Source: Natronomonas sp.
GTDB lineage: Archaea > Halobacteriota > Halobacteria > Halobacteriales > Haloarculaceae
Length of the DNA: 64,000 nt
Assembly (NCBI RefSeq): GCF_028274965.1
Contig: NZ_JAQCNO010000018.1
Coordinates: 1-64,000 of the forward strand
Direction of reading: 5' to 3'
Below, in pieces: positions 1 to 8,333 of the stretch. Made by a program: the position numbers and the translations under genes. Positions within the stretch are counted from its first letter, which is position 1. Each line of letters begins with the position of its first letter. Under the pieces are notes generated by a model. It was not told the DNA's origin. It ran no database searches and was given only the letters and a program-made list of their open reading frames with translations.

Positions 1-1886
1 GCTCGGCCGCCGCTCGCTACCACCGGACCGACCTGTTCGAGGTCGACGTCGAGGGCGAGAACAACGCCGAACTGACGGATGACGCCGACGTCAGAACCGA
101 CGCGCCGGTTCTGTTCGACATCCATCCGGGCGAGGTCGAGGAGTTCGCACTCGGGAACGTCGACAACGGGTCGGAACTCGGGCTCTCAGAGAACCGCTCG
201 ATCGACGTCGAGACGGCCAGCGACGAGTTCGGCAACGAGGTGCGCAAGCCGGTTCTCGACGCGACGCTTGCGGGTGCGGAGGGCACCTACACCACCGAGG
301 GCGTCACGATCGACACCGCCGACCGCGACGGGATCCGACTCGGTCGGAACGGCGACGTCGAACCGCCGCTCGGCGTGTTCGACGTGACCCTCGAGATAAC
401 CGACATCGAGGGGCCAAACACCCACGCACCGGGGGCCGTCACGGAGACGATCGAGAACGTGACCGTCTACCCCGACAACGTGACCGTCTCCGCCGTCGGC
501 CAATCGAGGGACTTCGACGCCGACGGCGGTACCGCGGCGCTCGCCGTCGACCTGGGCGCCGGCGGCGCGGTCGTCGATCGGCTTGATCTCGAACTCCGGC
601 GCACGGCGGGATCGGGGACGGTCACGTTCGACCACGAGGGCGGCGCGCCGACGCCGACGGCGCCGTGGGAGGGGACCGACTACGGCGGCGACGGGGCGCT
701 CGGATCGGACAACGTCTGGGCGCTCGAACGGAACCTCACGGCCGAGGACTTCGACGACGGCGTCCGGACGTACGCCCTCGAAGCCGACGCGCCCGACCGG
801 TACCGGATCTCGGTCGAGGCGATGCCCTACGAGGGCGAACTTGTCCCCGACGCGGCGGCCGTCCGGAGTTCGACGCGGGACGACCACGGCGGGTCGACAC
901 GCGACGACGCCGAGATCGTTGCCACCGGGCCGATCACGAGCGTCGCGGGGATCTCCGTCCGGACTGACCACGAGTTCGTCGGCACGGAGACAGACCCCGG
1001 CGGGAACGTCACCGTCGAGTTCGGGGCGTTCCGCGACGCGAACGGCAACGCAGTCACCGACACGGCGGAGACGGTCACCGTCGGGTTCGGAAACGAGACC
1101 GTCGCGGCCGGCCCCGGCGGCGTCACGCGCGAGGTCGATCCGGGGGCGGTCGGTCCGAACGCGTCCGTCGAGTTCGATCCGACCGCGATCGACGCGGCGG
1201 CCGTCGAGACCGGGACGAACGCAACCGTCGCCGTCGGGTTCGAGGGGCACACTCGGACGGACGCGACCGGAATCACGCTCGTCCACCGCGTCCGAGAGCC
1301 CGGCGGGTCGGCGTGGACGACCGAATCGATCCCGCAACCGGCCACCGTCCGCGTCGACGCCGACGGCGCGCGCGACCTCGCGAGGTGGAACGCGACGACC
1401 GACCGCTACGAGAGTGTGGCCGACGCGGCCGAGGGCGACACCTTCCATCACCGACACACCGAAGCCAAACACCTCCACAGCGGACTGTACTTCCGTTCGG
1501 CCGACGAGGGGGCGCGTCTCGGCTTCGAGTTCGTGACCGACGAGGAGGCCTCCGCCGACCTCCCGAACGACTCGGCGACCGTCGAACTCGACGACGGCTG
1601 GCACCTCGGGAGCTCGAACTACGACACCTCCGCGAACGCCTCCCGGGAGATCTCGGCCGACCTCGCCTGGACGGAGTACGGCTACGGCGCGGGCGAGGAC
1701 GCCTTCGTCGTCAGAACCGACGCCGGCGGGTGGCTGTACAACCGGACGAACGGGACCGCCGACGGAACGGCGGCAGTCGGGACCGAACAGGCGTACTGGA
1801 TCCGCGTCGACCGCGGGGGAGCGCCGCTCGTCCGCGACGTCGTCGCGCCGGCGTTCACCGAGTCCGGGGGCGACGATGGCTCGTGA
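1..1886 (+). CDS. Secreted surface protein, 5'-truncated (hypothetical)
   Basis: The open frame runs in from the left edge (first whole codon at base 3), so the N-terminus and any signal peptide lie outside the window. About 627 residues are visible. They are acidic, rich in Thr, Val, Gly and Asp, with many N-glycosylation sequons (for example NVT, NLT, NRT) and repeated beta-strand-like segments, as in haloarchaeal surface proteins with Ig-like domains. No catalytic motif and no C-terminal membrane anchor can be seen; it ends in a GGDDGS tail. Its last 11 bases overlap the next gene, which also encodes an exported protein and carries an anchor, so the two are probably co-translated and may act together at the cell surface. 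The function is unknown. Confidence 0.75.
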   Translation, partial: SAAARYHRTDLFEVDVEGENNAELTDDADVRTDAPVLFDIHPGEVEEFALGNVDNGSELGLSENRSIDVETASDEFGNEVRKPVLDATLAGAEGTYTTEGVTIDTADRDGIRLGRNGDVEPPLGVFDVTLEITDIEGPNTHAPGAVTETIENVTVYPDNVTVSAVGQSRDFDADGGTAALAVDLGAGGAVVDRLDLELRRTAGSGTVTFDHEGGAPTPTAPWEGTDYGGDGALGSDNVWALERNLTAEDFDDGVRTYALEADAPDRYRISVEAMPYEGELVPDAAAVRSSTRDDHGGSTRDDAEIVATGPITSVAGISVRTDHEFVGTETDPGGNVTVEFGAFRDANGNAVTDTAETVTVGFGNETVAAGPGGVTREVDPGAVGPNASVEFDPTAIDAAAVETGTNATVAVGFEGHTRTDATGITLVHRVREPGGSAWTTESIPQPATVRVDADGARDLARWNATTDRYESVADAAEGDTFHHRHTEAKHLHSGLYFRSADEGARLGFEFVTDEEASADLPNDSATVELDDGWHLGSSNYDTSANASREISADLAWTEYGYGAGEDAFVVRTDAGGWLYNRTNGTADGTAAVGTEQAYWIRVDRGGAPLVRDVVAPAFTESGGDDGS

Positions 1887-3171
1887 GACGCCGACGCCAC
1901 CGCGCGGATTCCTGTTCCTGTCGGTCGCGACGGGGCTGATAGTGGCTCTCACCGTGCTCTGCGGCGGTATCGGGCTCTCGGCCGCCGCCGAGGCGCCCGG
2001 CGAACCGGCCTCGTTTCACGGCTCCGCGGTGCAGGCCGACGGGGCCGACATCCCGGCCGGGACGCGACTCGTCGCGGTCGTCGACGGCGACGCCGCGGCC
2101 GAGATCCGGATCGACCCGGCGGGCGAGTACGGCGGCCCGGGCGCGTTCGACGACAAACTGCGTGTCGACAGCGACGCCGGCGGGACAGTCTCCTTTCGGA
2201 TCCCGGCCGCCAACGCGACCGCAAACGAGACCGTGCCGCTTGAGCCGGGCGTCTCGGAGGTCGCTCTGACGTTTCCGAACGGAACGGTCACGACCGACGG
2301 CTCCGGCGACGCCACGGGGAATTCCACCGACGGCGACGACGGCGGCGGATCGACGTCGGGTACCGGAGCTGGCGGCGGATCGGTGGGGTCTGGTGGCGGC
2401 GGCTCCGGCGGCGGTACCGCCGGCGCCGGTTCCGGCGACGTGACCGGATCGTCGGGCTCCGACGACGCCGGCACGTCGCCGACGGACGGCGGAGCCACGG
2501 ACGACGAGCCGCTTCTCGTCGAGACCCGCCGCATCGAGAGCGGCTCACGGAACGCCTCCGGACCGACCGTCGCCTTCGAGGAGACGACCGTCCGCGAAAT
2601 CGCCCTTCCGAGCGGTCCCTCCGGCGAGGTCTCGATCGAGGAACTCGCCGATCCGACAGACGGCGCCCCGCCGCTTCCGGGGAACGCCTCGGTCGTCTCC
2701 GTCTCCGAGATCACGGTCCCGAAGCCCTACCGGACCGACAACGCGACGATCCGCGCGGTCGTCTCCGAGGCGTACCTCGAGGAGCGCGACATCGACCCGG
2801 CGCACCTGACCGTCTACCGACTGCCCGACGGCGGCGACCGGTGGGAGCCGCTACCGACCGAGGTGTCCGACGTCGACGCCGGGTACCTCGTTGCGGCCCG
2901 AACGCCCGGGTTCTCTCAGTTCGTCGTCGCGGGCCGACAGCCGCCGTTGGACGACCGTCCCGGCGGTAACGCGGCGACTGTCCCGACGCCGGAGGACGCG
3001 ACCGATCCGAGCGCCGATTCCGGCGGGTCCGCTGACTCCGACGACTCCGGCGGATCCGGGCGGTTCGGTGACACCCACCCGATCGTCCTCGCGGCCTCGT
3101 TGTGTGCGATTCTCGTCTTCGTCGCGGCCGTCGGGCGCTTCCTGATCCCGCGGCGGCCGAACGACTGGTAG
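1876..3171 (+). CDS. PGF-pre-PGF domain surface protein with C-terminal membrane anchor
   Basis: A 431-residue protein. It has an N-terminal hydrophobic signal segment (about residues 13-38), a short carbohydrate-binding-like beta region, a long Gly/Ser/Asp-rich linker (about 138-210), then a domain ending near TPGFSQFVVAG (about 340-352) that matches the haloarchaeal PGF-pre-PGF domain as I remember it. A second Ser/Gly/Asp linker precedes a C-terminal transmembrane helix (about 400-422) followed by RRPNDW. The layout is that of a wall-anchored surface protein, but I see no PGF tripeptide directly before the helix, so it may be a plain membrane anchor and not an archaeosortase substrate. The start overlaps the preceding gene by 11 bases. 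Confidence 0.75.
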   Translation: MARETPTPPRGFLFLSVATGLIVALTVLCGGIGLSAAAEAPGEPASFHGSAVQADGADIPAGTRLVAVVDGDAAAEIRIDPAGEYGGPGAFDDKLRVDSDAGGTVSFRIPAANATANETVPLEPGVSEVALTFPNGTVTTDGSGDATGNSTDGDDGGGSTSGTGAGGGSVGSGGGGSGGGTAGAGSGDVTGSSGSDDAGTSPTDGGATDDEPLLVETRRIESGSRNASGPTVAFEETTVREIALPSGPSGEVSIEELADPTDGAPPLPGNASVVSVSEITVPKPYRTDNATIRAVVSEAYLEERDIDPAHLTVYRLPDGGDRWEPLPTEVSDVDAGYLVAARTPGFSQFVVAGRQPPLDDRPGGNAATVPTPEDATDPSADSGGSADSDDSGGSGRFGDTHPIVLAASLCAILVFVAAVGRFLIPRRPNDW

Positions 3172-3220
3172 TCTCAGCCGACCGTCCCCGGTTCACGCCG
3201 CCGGCCGTCCGGACGCGAAC

Positions 3221-3230
3221 GGTTTTATCC
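3221..3230 (+). promoter_or_regulatory. TATA-like box for rnhB
   Basis: The sequence ggttttatcc lies 21-30 bases upstream of the rnhB ATG, the spacing expected for a leaderless haloarchaeal transcript. Confidence 0.55.
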
Positions 3231-3250
3231 CCGCCGGAGGTAGGTCGGGT

Positions 3251-3883
3251 ATGCGTTTCGGCGCCGACGAGGCCGGCAAGGGCCCCGTCATCGGGTCGAT
3301 GTTCGCCGCGGCGGTCCGGGCTCGCGGCTCGGATCTGCCGGACGGGATCGACGACTCGAAGCGGCTCTCGGCACCCGAGCGGGAGTCCCTCGCCGATCGC
3401 CTCCGGGCCGAGGATCGGATCGAGATCGGCCTCGCGGAAATCACCCCCGAGCGGATCGACGCCGGCAACATGAACGACCTCACCGTCGCGGCGCACGCCG
3501 AGGCCATCGCCGCCGTCGTCGAGGGCGGCGACCGGGGGCTCTGTGACGCCGCCGACACCGACGCGGCGCGCTTCGGGACGCGGGTCGAGAAGCGACTCCC
3601 GGCGGGCGTTTCGGTCCGCGCCGCCCACGGCGCGGACGCGAGCGACGACCACGTCGGCGCGGCGAGTGTCGTCGCCAAGAGCCGGCGGGAGAGACACGTC
3701 GAGGCCCTCCGCGAGCGCTTCGGCGACCTCGGCAGCGGGTATCCGAGCGACCCGACGACGCGCTCGTTTCTCCGGCGGTACTACGCGGAGCGCGGGACGT
3801 TCCCGCCGCCGACGCGAACCTCCTGGTCGACGTGCGCCTCGATCCGGTCGGCGGCCGAGCAATCCGGTCTCGACGAGTTCTGA
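3251..3883 (+). CDS. rnhB: Ribonuclease HII
   Basis: A 210-residue RNase HII, which nicks RNA in RNA-DNA hybrids and removes misincorporated ribonucleotides and primer remnants in the cytoplasm. The N-terminus carries the family signature DEAGKGPVIGSM, with catalytic Asp6 and Glu7, then DDSKRL at about 34-39. Further acidic metal ligands lie around CDAADTD (98-104), and the basic loop around VGAASVVAKSRRER follows. The length is normal for archaeal enzymes. The start is set by the DEAGKGP motif near the N-terminus and a TATA-like box 21-30 bases upstream. It stands alone as a transcription unit between the surface proteins and cofH. Confidence 0.95.
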   Translation: MRFGADEAGKGPVIGSMFAAAVRARGSDLPDGIDDSKRLSAPERESLADRLRAEDRIEIGLAEITPERIDAGNMNDLTVAAHAEAIAAVVEGGDRGLCDAADTDAARFGTRVEKRLPAGVSVRAAHGADASDDHVGAASVVAKSRRERHVEALRERFGDLGSGYPSDPTTRSFLRRYYAERGTFPPPTRTSWSTCASIRSAAEQSGLDEF

Positions 3884-3912
3884 AACGGCACCACGGCTCG
3901 GGTCCCGGAGGG

Positions 3913-3920
3913 GTTTTTAC
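3913..3920 (+). promoter_or_regulatory. TATA-like box for cofH
   Basis: The sequence gtttttac is centred about 27 bases upstream of the ATG at 3944. It favours this ATG over an in-frame GTG six bases earlier. Confidence 0.55.
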
Positions 3921-3943
3921 CCTCGAGCAGCGAGTAGGTGGGT

Positions 3944-5314
3944 ATGGACGCGTTCGAGGCGTCGGCGAACGTCCCCCGGGAGGGGTTCGACTTCGCCCAC
4001 CGACCGGAGACCGACCGGAACTTCGAGTCCGCGCTCGAACGAGCAGACGCCGGTGTCCGTCTCGACGTTCCGGACGCGATCGAACTGCTGACCACCGGGA
4101 CGGACTCCCCCGGGATCGACATCGAACGCAAAGGGCGCGTGCTCGAGGCGGCCGACAGGCGCCGGGCTGCGGTGGTCGGCGAGGAGGTGACCTTCGTTGC
4201 GAACCTCAACAACAACGTCACGACCGCCTGCAACGTCGGCTGTCTGTTCTGTAACTTCAAGGACGCCGCACAGCGCTTCGAAACCGACCACGACGGCGAC
4301 ACGGACGGCTTCACGAAGACGCCCGAGCAGTCCCGCGAGATCGCCCGCGACGCGATCGAACGCGGCGCCTACGAGGTCTGTTCGGTGTCCGGGCTCCACC
4401 CGGCGCTCGTCCTCGACGACGAGCACCGCGAGATACTCGAGGCCGCCGAGAGCGAGGGCGACGGCGGGGGTGTGGGCGATCACAACTACAAGCCCGCCTC
4501 GGCGTACGCGGTCGATCCGGGGAGCTACGCCGCACAGATCGAGGCGATGAGCGCCGCCGGTGCGCACGTCCACTCGATGACCCCCGAGGAGGCCTACCAC
4601 GCCCGGCGGGGGACGGACTGGAACTACGAGGACGTCTTCCGGCGGCTCAAGGCCGCCGGCCTCGATTCGGTGCCGGGAACGGCCGCCGAGATCCTCGTCG
4701 AGGAGGTCCGGGAGATCATCTGCCCCGGCAAGATCGGGACCGACGAGTGGCTCGAGGCGATGGACGCCGCCGCCGCCGTCGGCCTCGACACCACGGCGAC
4801 GATCATGTACGGCCACGTCGAAAACGAGGCCCACCGCGCGCTGCATCTCGATCGGATCCGCGAGCTACAGGACCGGACGGGCGCGATAACGGAGTTCGTT
4901 CCGCTGTCGTTCGTCCACCCGGAGACGCCGCTCAAAGAGCGCGGACTGGTCGAGACCGGCGCGTCGGTCCACGAGGACGAACTGATGATCGCCGTCTCGC
5001 GGCTGTACCTCGATAACGTCGATCACATCCAGTCGTCGTGGGTCAAGTACGGCGACACCCAGGGGCTGAAGATGCTCACCTGCGGGGCCGACGACTTCAT
5101 GGGAACGATCCTCTCGGAGGAGATCACGAAACGGGCCGGCGGCGACTACGGGGAGTTCCGCTCGTTCCGGGAGTACGTCGACATGATCGAGTCGATCGGG
5201 CGGATCCCCGTCGAGCGCTCGACGGACTACGAGAAACGCCGGGTCATCGACGCCGGGGACGGCCCGATCGGCCCGAAACTCGGCCCGAACGCGGACGGCA
5301 CGCCGCTTCTATGA
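3944..5314 (+). CDS. cofH: CofH, F420 (deazaflavin) synthase subunit 2, radical SAM
   Basis: A 456-residue radical SAM enzyme. CofH joins 5-amino-6-ribitylaminouracil to a tyrosine-derived 4-hydroxybenzyl group; CofG then closes the ring to give Fo, the chromophore of coenzyme F420. The 4Fe-4S cluster motif is CNVGCLFC (Cys96, 100, 103), followed by the aromatic NFKDAAQRF context typical of CofH. An in-frame GTG at 3938 is possible, but the ATG at 3944 fits the upstream TATA box. The gene is followed 36 bases later by a small Tat lipoprotein gene; cofG lies just beyond on the opposite strand. Family assignment is firm by motif and length. Confidence 0.94.
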   Translation: MDAFEASANVPREGFDFAHRPETDRNFESALERADAGVRLDVPDAIELLTTGTDSPGIDIERKGRVLEAADRRRAAVVGEEVTFVANLNNNVTTACNVGCLFCNFKDAAQRFETDHDGDTDGFTKTPEQSREIARDAIERGAYEVCSVSGLHPALVLDDEHREILEAAESEGDGGGVGDHNYKPASAYAVDPGSYAAQIEAMSAAGAHVHSMTPEEAYHARRGTDWNYEDVFRRLKAAGLDSVPGTAAEILVEEVREIICPGKIGTDEWLEAMDAAAAVGLDTTATIMYGHVENEAHRALHLDRIRELQDRTGAITEFVPLSFVHPETPLKERGLVETGASVHEDELMIAVSRLYLDNVDHIQSSWVKYGDTQGLKMLTCGADDFMGTILSEEITKRAGGDYGEFRSFREYVDMIESIGRIPVERSTDYEKRRVIDAGDGPIGPKLGPNADGTPLL

Positions 5315-5350
5315 ACAGCCTTAGGTGCCGCTCGACCGAACAAGCGTCCG

Positions 5351-5827
5351 ATGGACCCCTCAGTCTCGCGACGCCGACTGCTCGGAGCGGGAACCGCGGC
5401 CGCCGCGCTCTCCGTCGCCGGGTGTAGTTCCCTCGGCACCGACGGATCGGCCGACGAACACGACGTGACGCTCGTCGCCGCCATCGACGAGGAGGCGCTC
5501 CAGGCGGCCAGAGAGGACGCCCGGGCGGCCCAACAGGACGCCCGACAGCGCCTCGAGGCGGGCGAGATCGATCAGGCCGAGGCCCGACGGATCGCCGAGG
5601 AGGCCCAGGCCGAGGCCAGACAGACCCAACAGGAGCTCCTGTCCGACGCCGTCGGCGACATCGAGTCGTACGCCTCCGAGGCGGCCTTCGAGATCACCGA
5701 CTCGACCCCCGAATCGGGCGTCGTCCGCGGCACGGGCGGTGGGGACGCGATCCTCGAGGCGCTCGCACTCGAGTCCGTCCAGGCGATCGTCGCCGCCGAC
5801 GAGTTCGACTCCTTTAGCGAGAGCTGA
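5351..5827 (+). CDS. Small Tat-type lipoprotein with coiled-coil region
   Basis: A 158-residue exported protein. The N-terminus reads as a Tat signal (SRRRLLGAG) ending in a lipobox with Cys25 (SVAGC), typical of haloarchaeal lipoproteins anchored to the outer face of the membrane. Residues about 50-100 are Ala/Glu/Gln/Arg-rich with heptad-like spacing, suggesting a helical coiled coil; the rest is a small acidic domain without a recognisable motif. It lies 36 bases downstream of cofH on the same strand and is convergent with cofG (3 bases between stop codons). The function is unknown and there is no sequence reason to tie it to F420. Confidence 0.75.
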   Translation: MDPSVSRRRLLGAGTAAAALSVAGCSSLGTDGSADEHDVTLVAAIDEEALQAAREDARAAQQDARQRLEAGEIDQAEARRIAEEAQAEARQTQQELLSDAVGDIESYASEAAFEITDSTPESGVVRGTGGGDAILEALALESVQAIVAADEFDSFSES

Positions 5828-5830
5828 AGA

Positions 5831-6910
5831 TCAGCCGAGAAGCGACCGGTAGCGCCGGCCGGCCGGCCCGTCGGCGTCGATCGCCGCCGCGATGCGATCG
5901 GAGAGCCACTCCGGGGAGACGTACCGATCGTACACCGGGAGCCGCTCCTCAAGCGGCACGGCGGCGGTTTCGGCGATGCGCCGCAGCTCCCGCAGCGCCG
6001 GCCACTCGTAGTCGGGGTTGATGTGGTCGTCCGTCACGGGCGAGACGCCGCCCAGATCGTCGATCCCGCAGTCGAGCAGCTCCTCGACGGGCGCGAGGTT
6101 GGGCGGCGATTGGATGCTGACGTCCTCCGGCAGCGCCGCCCGCGCCATCGCCGTCGCCTTCCGCATCGTCCCGAGGGCCGGCGCCTCGCCCGTCCAGCGC
6201 TCGTTGGGGACGACCGGCTGGACGATTATCTCCTGTATGTGGCCGTACCGCTCGTGCAGCGCCGCGATCGCGAGCAGGCTCTCGGCGCGATCCCGCTCGG
6301 TCTCGCCGATGCCGACGAGGATCCCGGTCGTGAAAGGCACCCCGAGCTCCCCGGCGGTCGCGATTGTTGCGAGCCGCTGGCCCGGCTCCTTCGAGCGGGG
6401 GCCGCCGTGGGCCCGCACCGTCGCCGTCGTTTCGAGCATGACGCCCATCGAGGCGTTCCGATCGGCGACCAGCTCCATCTGCTCGCGCGTCTGATCGCCC
6501 GGGTTCGAGTGCGGCAGGAGGCCACACTCGAGGGCGATCCCGCAGGCCTCCCGGAGGTACGAGTGGATCGAGTTGTGGCCCAGCTCCGAGAGTTGGTCGT
6601 GTATCGCGGTGTAGCGCTCGTCGGGCTCGTCGCCGAAGGTAAACAGCGCCTCCGTGCAGCCGGCGTCGGCCCCGCGCTCGCAGATCTCCTCGATCTCCGC
6701 CGGCGACAGGAGCGACGCCTCGCCCGGTCGGTCGTAGTACGTGCAGTAGGTGCAGGTGTACCGGCAGGCGGTGGTCAACGGCACGAAGACGTTCCGAGCG
6801 AACGTCAGCCGGTCGGCGGCCGACACCTCCGACGGGGTCACCGAGAGCAGCCGCTCGGTCTCTTCGGCCTCGACGGTCACCTCGACGCCGTACTCCTCTG
6901 TGCCGAACAC
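5831..6910 (-). CDS. cofG: CofG, F420 (deazaflavin) synthase subunit 1, radical SAM
   Basis: A 359-residue radical SAM protein that completes Fo (7,8-didemethyl-8-hydroxy-5-deazariboflavin) from the CofH product. The cluster motif is CRYTCTYC (Cys49, 53, 56). The reading frame stays open upstream, but the GTG at 6910 is the best start: it has a TATA-like aaaataaa box (in plus-strand sense) 23-30 bases upstream and a purine-rich stretch before it, and it gives normal length. It is the last gene of the cetZ-membrane protein-cofC-cofG run but appears to have its own promoter in the 44-base gap after cofC. Its stop faces the lipoprotein gene. Confidence 0.93.
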   Translation of the reverse strand: MFGTEEYGVEVTVEAEETERLLSVTPSEVSAADRLTFARNVFVPLTTACRYTCTYCTYYDRPGEASLLSPAEIEEICERGADAGCTEALFTFGDEPDERYTAIHDQLSELGHNSIHSYLREACGIALECGLLPHSNPGDQTREQMELVADRNASMGVMLETTATVRAHGGPRSKEPGQRLATIATAGELGVPFTTGILVGIGETERDRAESLLAIAALHERYGHIQEIIVQPVVPNERWTGEAPALGTMRKATAMARAALPEDVSIQSPPNLAPVEELLDCGIDDLGGVSPVTDDHINPDYEWPALRELRRIAETAAVPLEERLPVYDRYVSPEWLSDRIAAAIDADGPAGRRYRSLLG

Positions 6911-6932
6911 GTCCCTCCCTGCGTGGGTCGGG

Positions 6933-6940
6933 AAAATAAA
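6933..6940 (-). promoter_or_regulatory. TATA-like box for cofG
   Basis: An A/T run (aaaataaa on the plus strand) is centred 26 bases upstream of the GTG start at 6910. It supports a GTG-started leaderless message inside the operon. Confidence 0.5.
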
Positions 6941-6954
6941 CGAATCGCTGTCGG

Positions 6955-7575
6955 TCAGGAGCGATCGCGGTCCAGCCCGACGCGTTTTTCGCCCCGATCC
7001 GGGTCGACGCCGACCGCGGCGCCTTCGAGCCACGCCGCGGCGGCCCCCTCGCCGTGGAGCGTGAGCTCGACGAGGTCGTCCGGCTCGTCGACGTCGACCG
7101 CGAGCCGAAAGGAGTCGACCACCGTGGGGTCGGCGCCGATCTCCTCGGCGATGCGCCGGTGGTCCTCGATCGACGCGCCGTGGTAGTCGGTGTAAAACTC
7201 CGGGTGACGGACGACGAGGGCGTTCGTGCCCCCGCCGAGGCCGGGCGCGACGACGACAGCCCCGTCGGCGTCGAACAGCCGCGAGAGCGCCTCCGGCGTC
7301 GCGAGGGCGAGATCCGACATCACGACCGCCATCGGCGGCTCCAAGCGCGCGTTGACCGCCGCCGTCAGCGGGCGCTCGTCGACGACGACCGGCCACCGGC
7401 TCTCGACCTCGGCCGTCGAGAGCACCGTCGGCGACCCGCCGGCGGCCGCTATCGCCGCACAGACGTCCCGGAGCATCGCCCGGGCGAACTCGGCGCGTTC
7501 CTCGGGGCCGAACACGCCTTCGAGACGCGTTTTCGGCTCCGTCGCGGCGAAGGGGACGAGGACGTCGAGCGACAT
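6955..7575 (-). CDS. cofC: CofC, 2-phospho-L-lactate guanylyltransferase
   Basis: A 206-residue nucleotidyltransferase. CofC activates 2-phospholactate (or phosphoenolpyruvate) with GTP, making the donor that CofD joins to Fo during F420 synthesis. The N-terminus [18 protein letters not shown] matches the family, including the LVPF strand and a K-T-R-L loop; a DLALATPE segment lies in the nucleotide-binding region. The ATG at 7575 overlaps the stop of the upstream membrane protein (TGATG), so they are translationally coupled; a GTG one codon earlier is less likely. It lies in one operon with cetZ and upstream of cofG. Confidence 0.9.
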   Translation of the reverse strand: MSLDVLVPFAATEPKTRLEGVFGPEERAEFARAMLRDVCAAIAAAGGSPTVLSTAEVESRWPVVVDERPLTAAVNARLEPPMAVVMSDLALATPEALSRLFDADGAVVVAPGLGGGTNALVVRHPEFYTDYHGASIEDHRRIAEEIGADPTVVDSFRLAVDVDEPDDLVELTLHGEGAAAAWLEGAAVGVDPDRGEKRVGLDRDRS

Positions 7576-8333
7576 CACTTCAGCCGGCCGGGCCCCTGCT
7601 GTCTGGACCTGTACAGGCGGTACCCGCCGGCGGCGAGCACCACGACGACGACGACGGCCCCGCCGACGAGCAGTCCGGTTCTGACGAGTTGGCTCTGTGA
7701 GGCCTCGCCCTCGGCCTGTTCGGCCAGATCGATCGCGTTCTCGAAGTTCCCCCGCTCGTAGGCGGACACCGCGTTGCCGAGCAGCCGTTCTGCCTCCGCG
7801 GAGCCCGACCCCTCGACGGCCTCGCGGGCGCTATCGACGGCCTCGCGGGCCTCCCTGCTCTCGGCGGTGAAGTGGTGGGTCTCGTGGGACCCGACGGCGG
7901 CGTCCGTCCCGCCGCTGCGCTGTTGGGTGAAGTTCGCGACGACGAAGCGGTCCTCCGGATCGTAGCTGTAGCTCTCGATCTCCGGCGTCGTCCCCGTGAC
8001 GCGGACCTCGATCGTGGCCGTCCCGTCGTCGATGTCGACCGACTGCGTCGCCTCCGGCCCGTCGGTGTCCTCCCGGGAGATCTGATCGCCGGCCTGGTTG
8101 TACTGCCGCACCGTCCACGTCGCGTTTTCGAGTTCGGTCCCCGCGACGAGGGTCCACTCGTTGAACTCGTCGAACAGCTCCGTCACCTCGAAGGTCGCCT
8201 CGAGTTCCGTCCCCACCTCCGACTCCTCGGGGATGTCCTGTGGCTGGCTCCCTACCGCCGCCGCTGGCCCGGAAAACAGCGCGCCGAACAGCAGCACGGC
8301 GACGGCCGCGGCGGCGAGTCTGCTACGGTTCAT
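7575..8333 (-). CDS. Exported single-span membrane protein, unknown function
   Basis: A 252-residue protein with an N-terminal signal peptide (cleavage near the AAAVGS around residue 27), an extracellular beta-rich domain (about 30-150), an Ala/Glu-rich helical segment (about 150-212, possibly TPR-like or coiled coil), and a C-terminal transmembrane helix (about 218-238) followed by a basic tail. It is therefore an outside-facing, C-terminally anchored protein. It sits between cetZ (11-base overlap) and cofC (TGATG overlap), so all three are co-translated. No known catalytic motif is visible. The tight coupling suggests a role connected with CetZ at the membrane, but this is inference. Confidence 0.75.
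   Translation of the reverse strand: MNRSRLAAAAVAVLLFGALFSGPAAAVGSQPQDIPEESEVGTELEATFEVTELFDEFNEWTLVAGTELENATWTVRQYNQAGDQISREDTDGPEATQSVDIDDGTATIEVRVTGTTPEIESYSYDPEDRFVVANFTQQRSGGTDAAVGSHETHHFTAESREAREAVDSAREAVEGSGSAEAERLLGNAVSAYERGNFENAIDLAEQAEGEASQSQLVRTGLLVGGAVVVVVVLAAGGYRLYRSRQQGPGRLK

Noticed and set aside
186-1952. Long open frame antisense to the first surface protein
   Set aside because: It is a by-product of high GC content; the composition is Arg/Val/Asp-rich and the plus-strand frames are coupled real genes.
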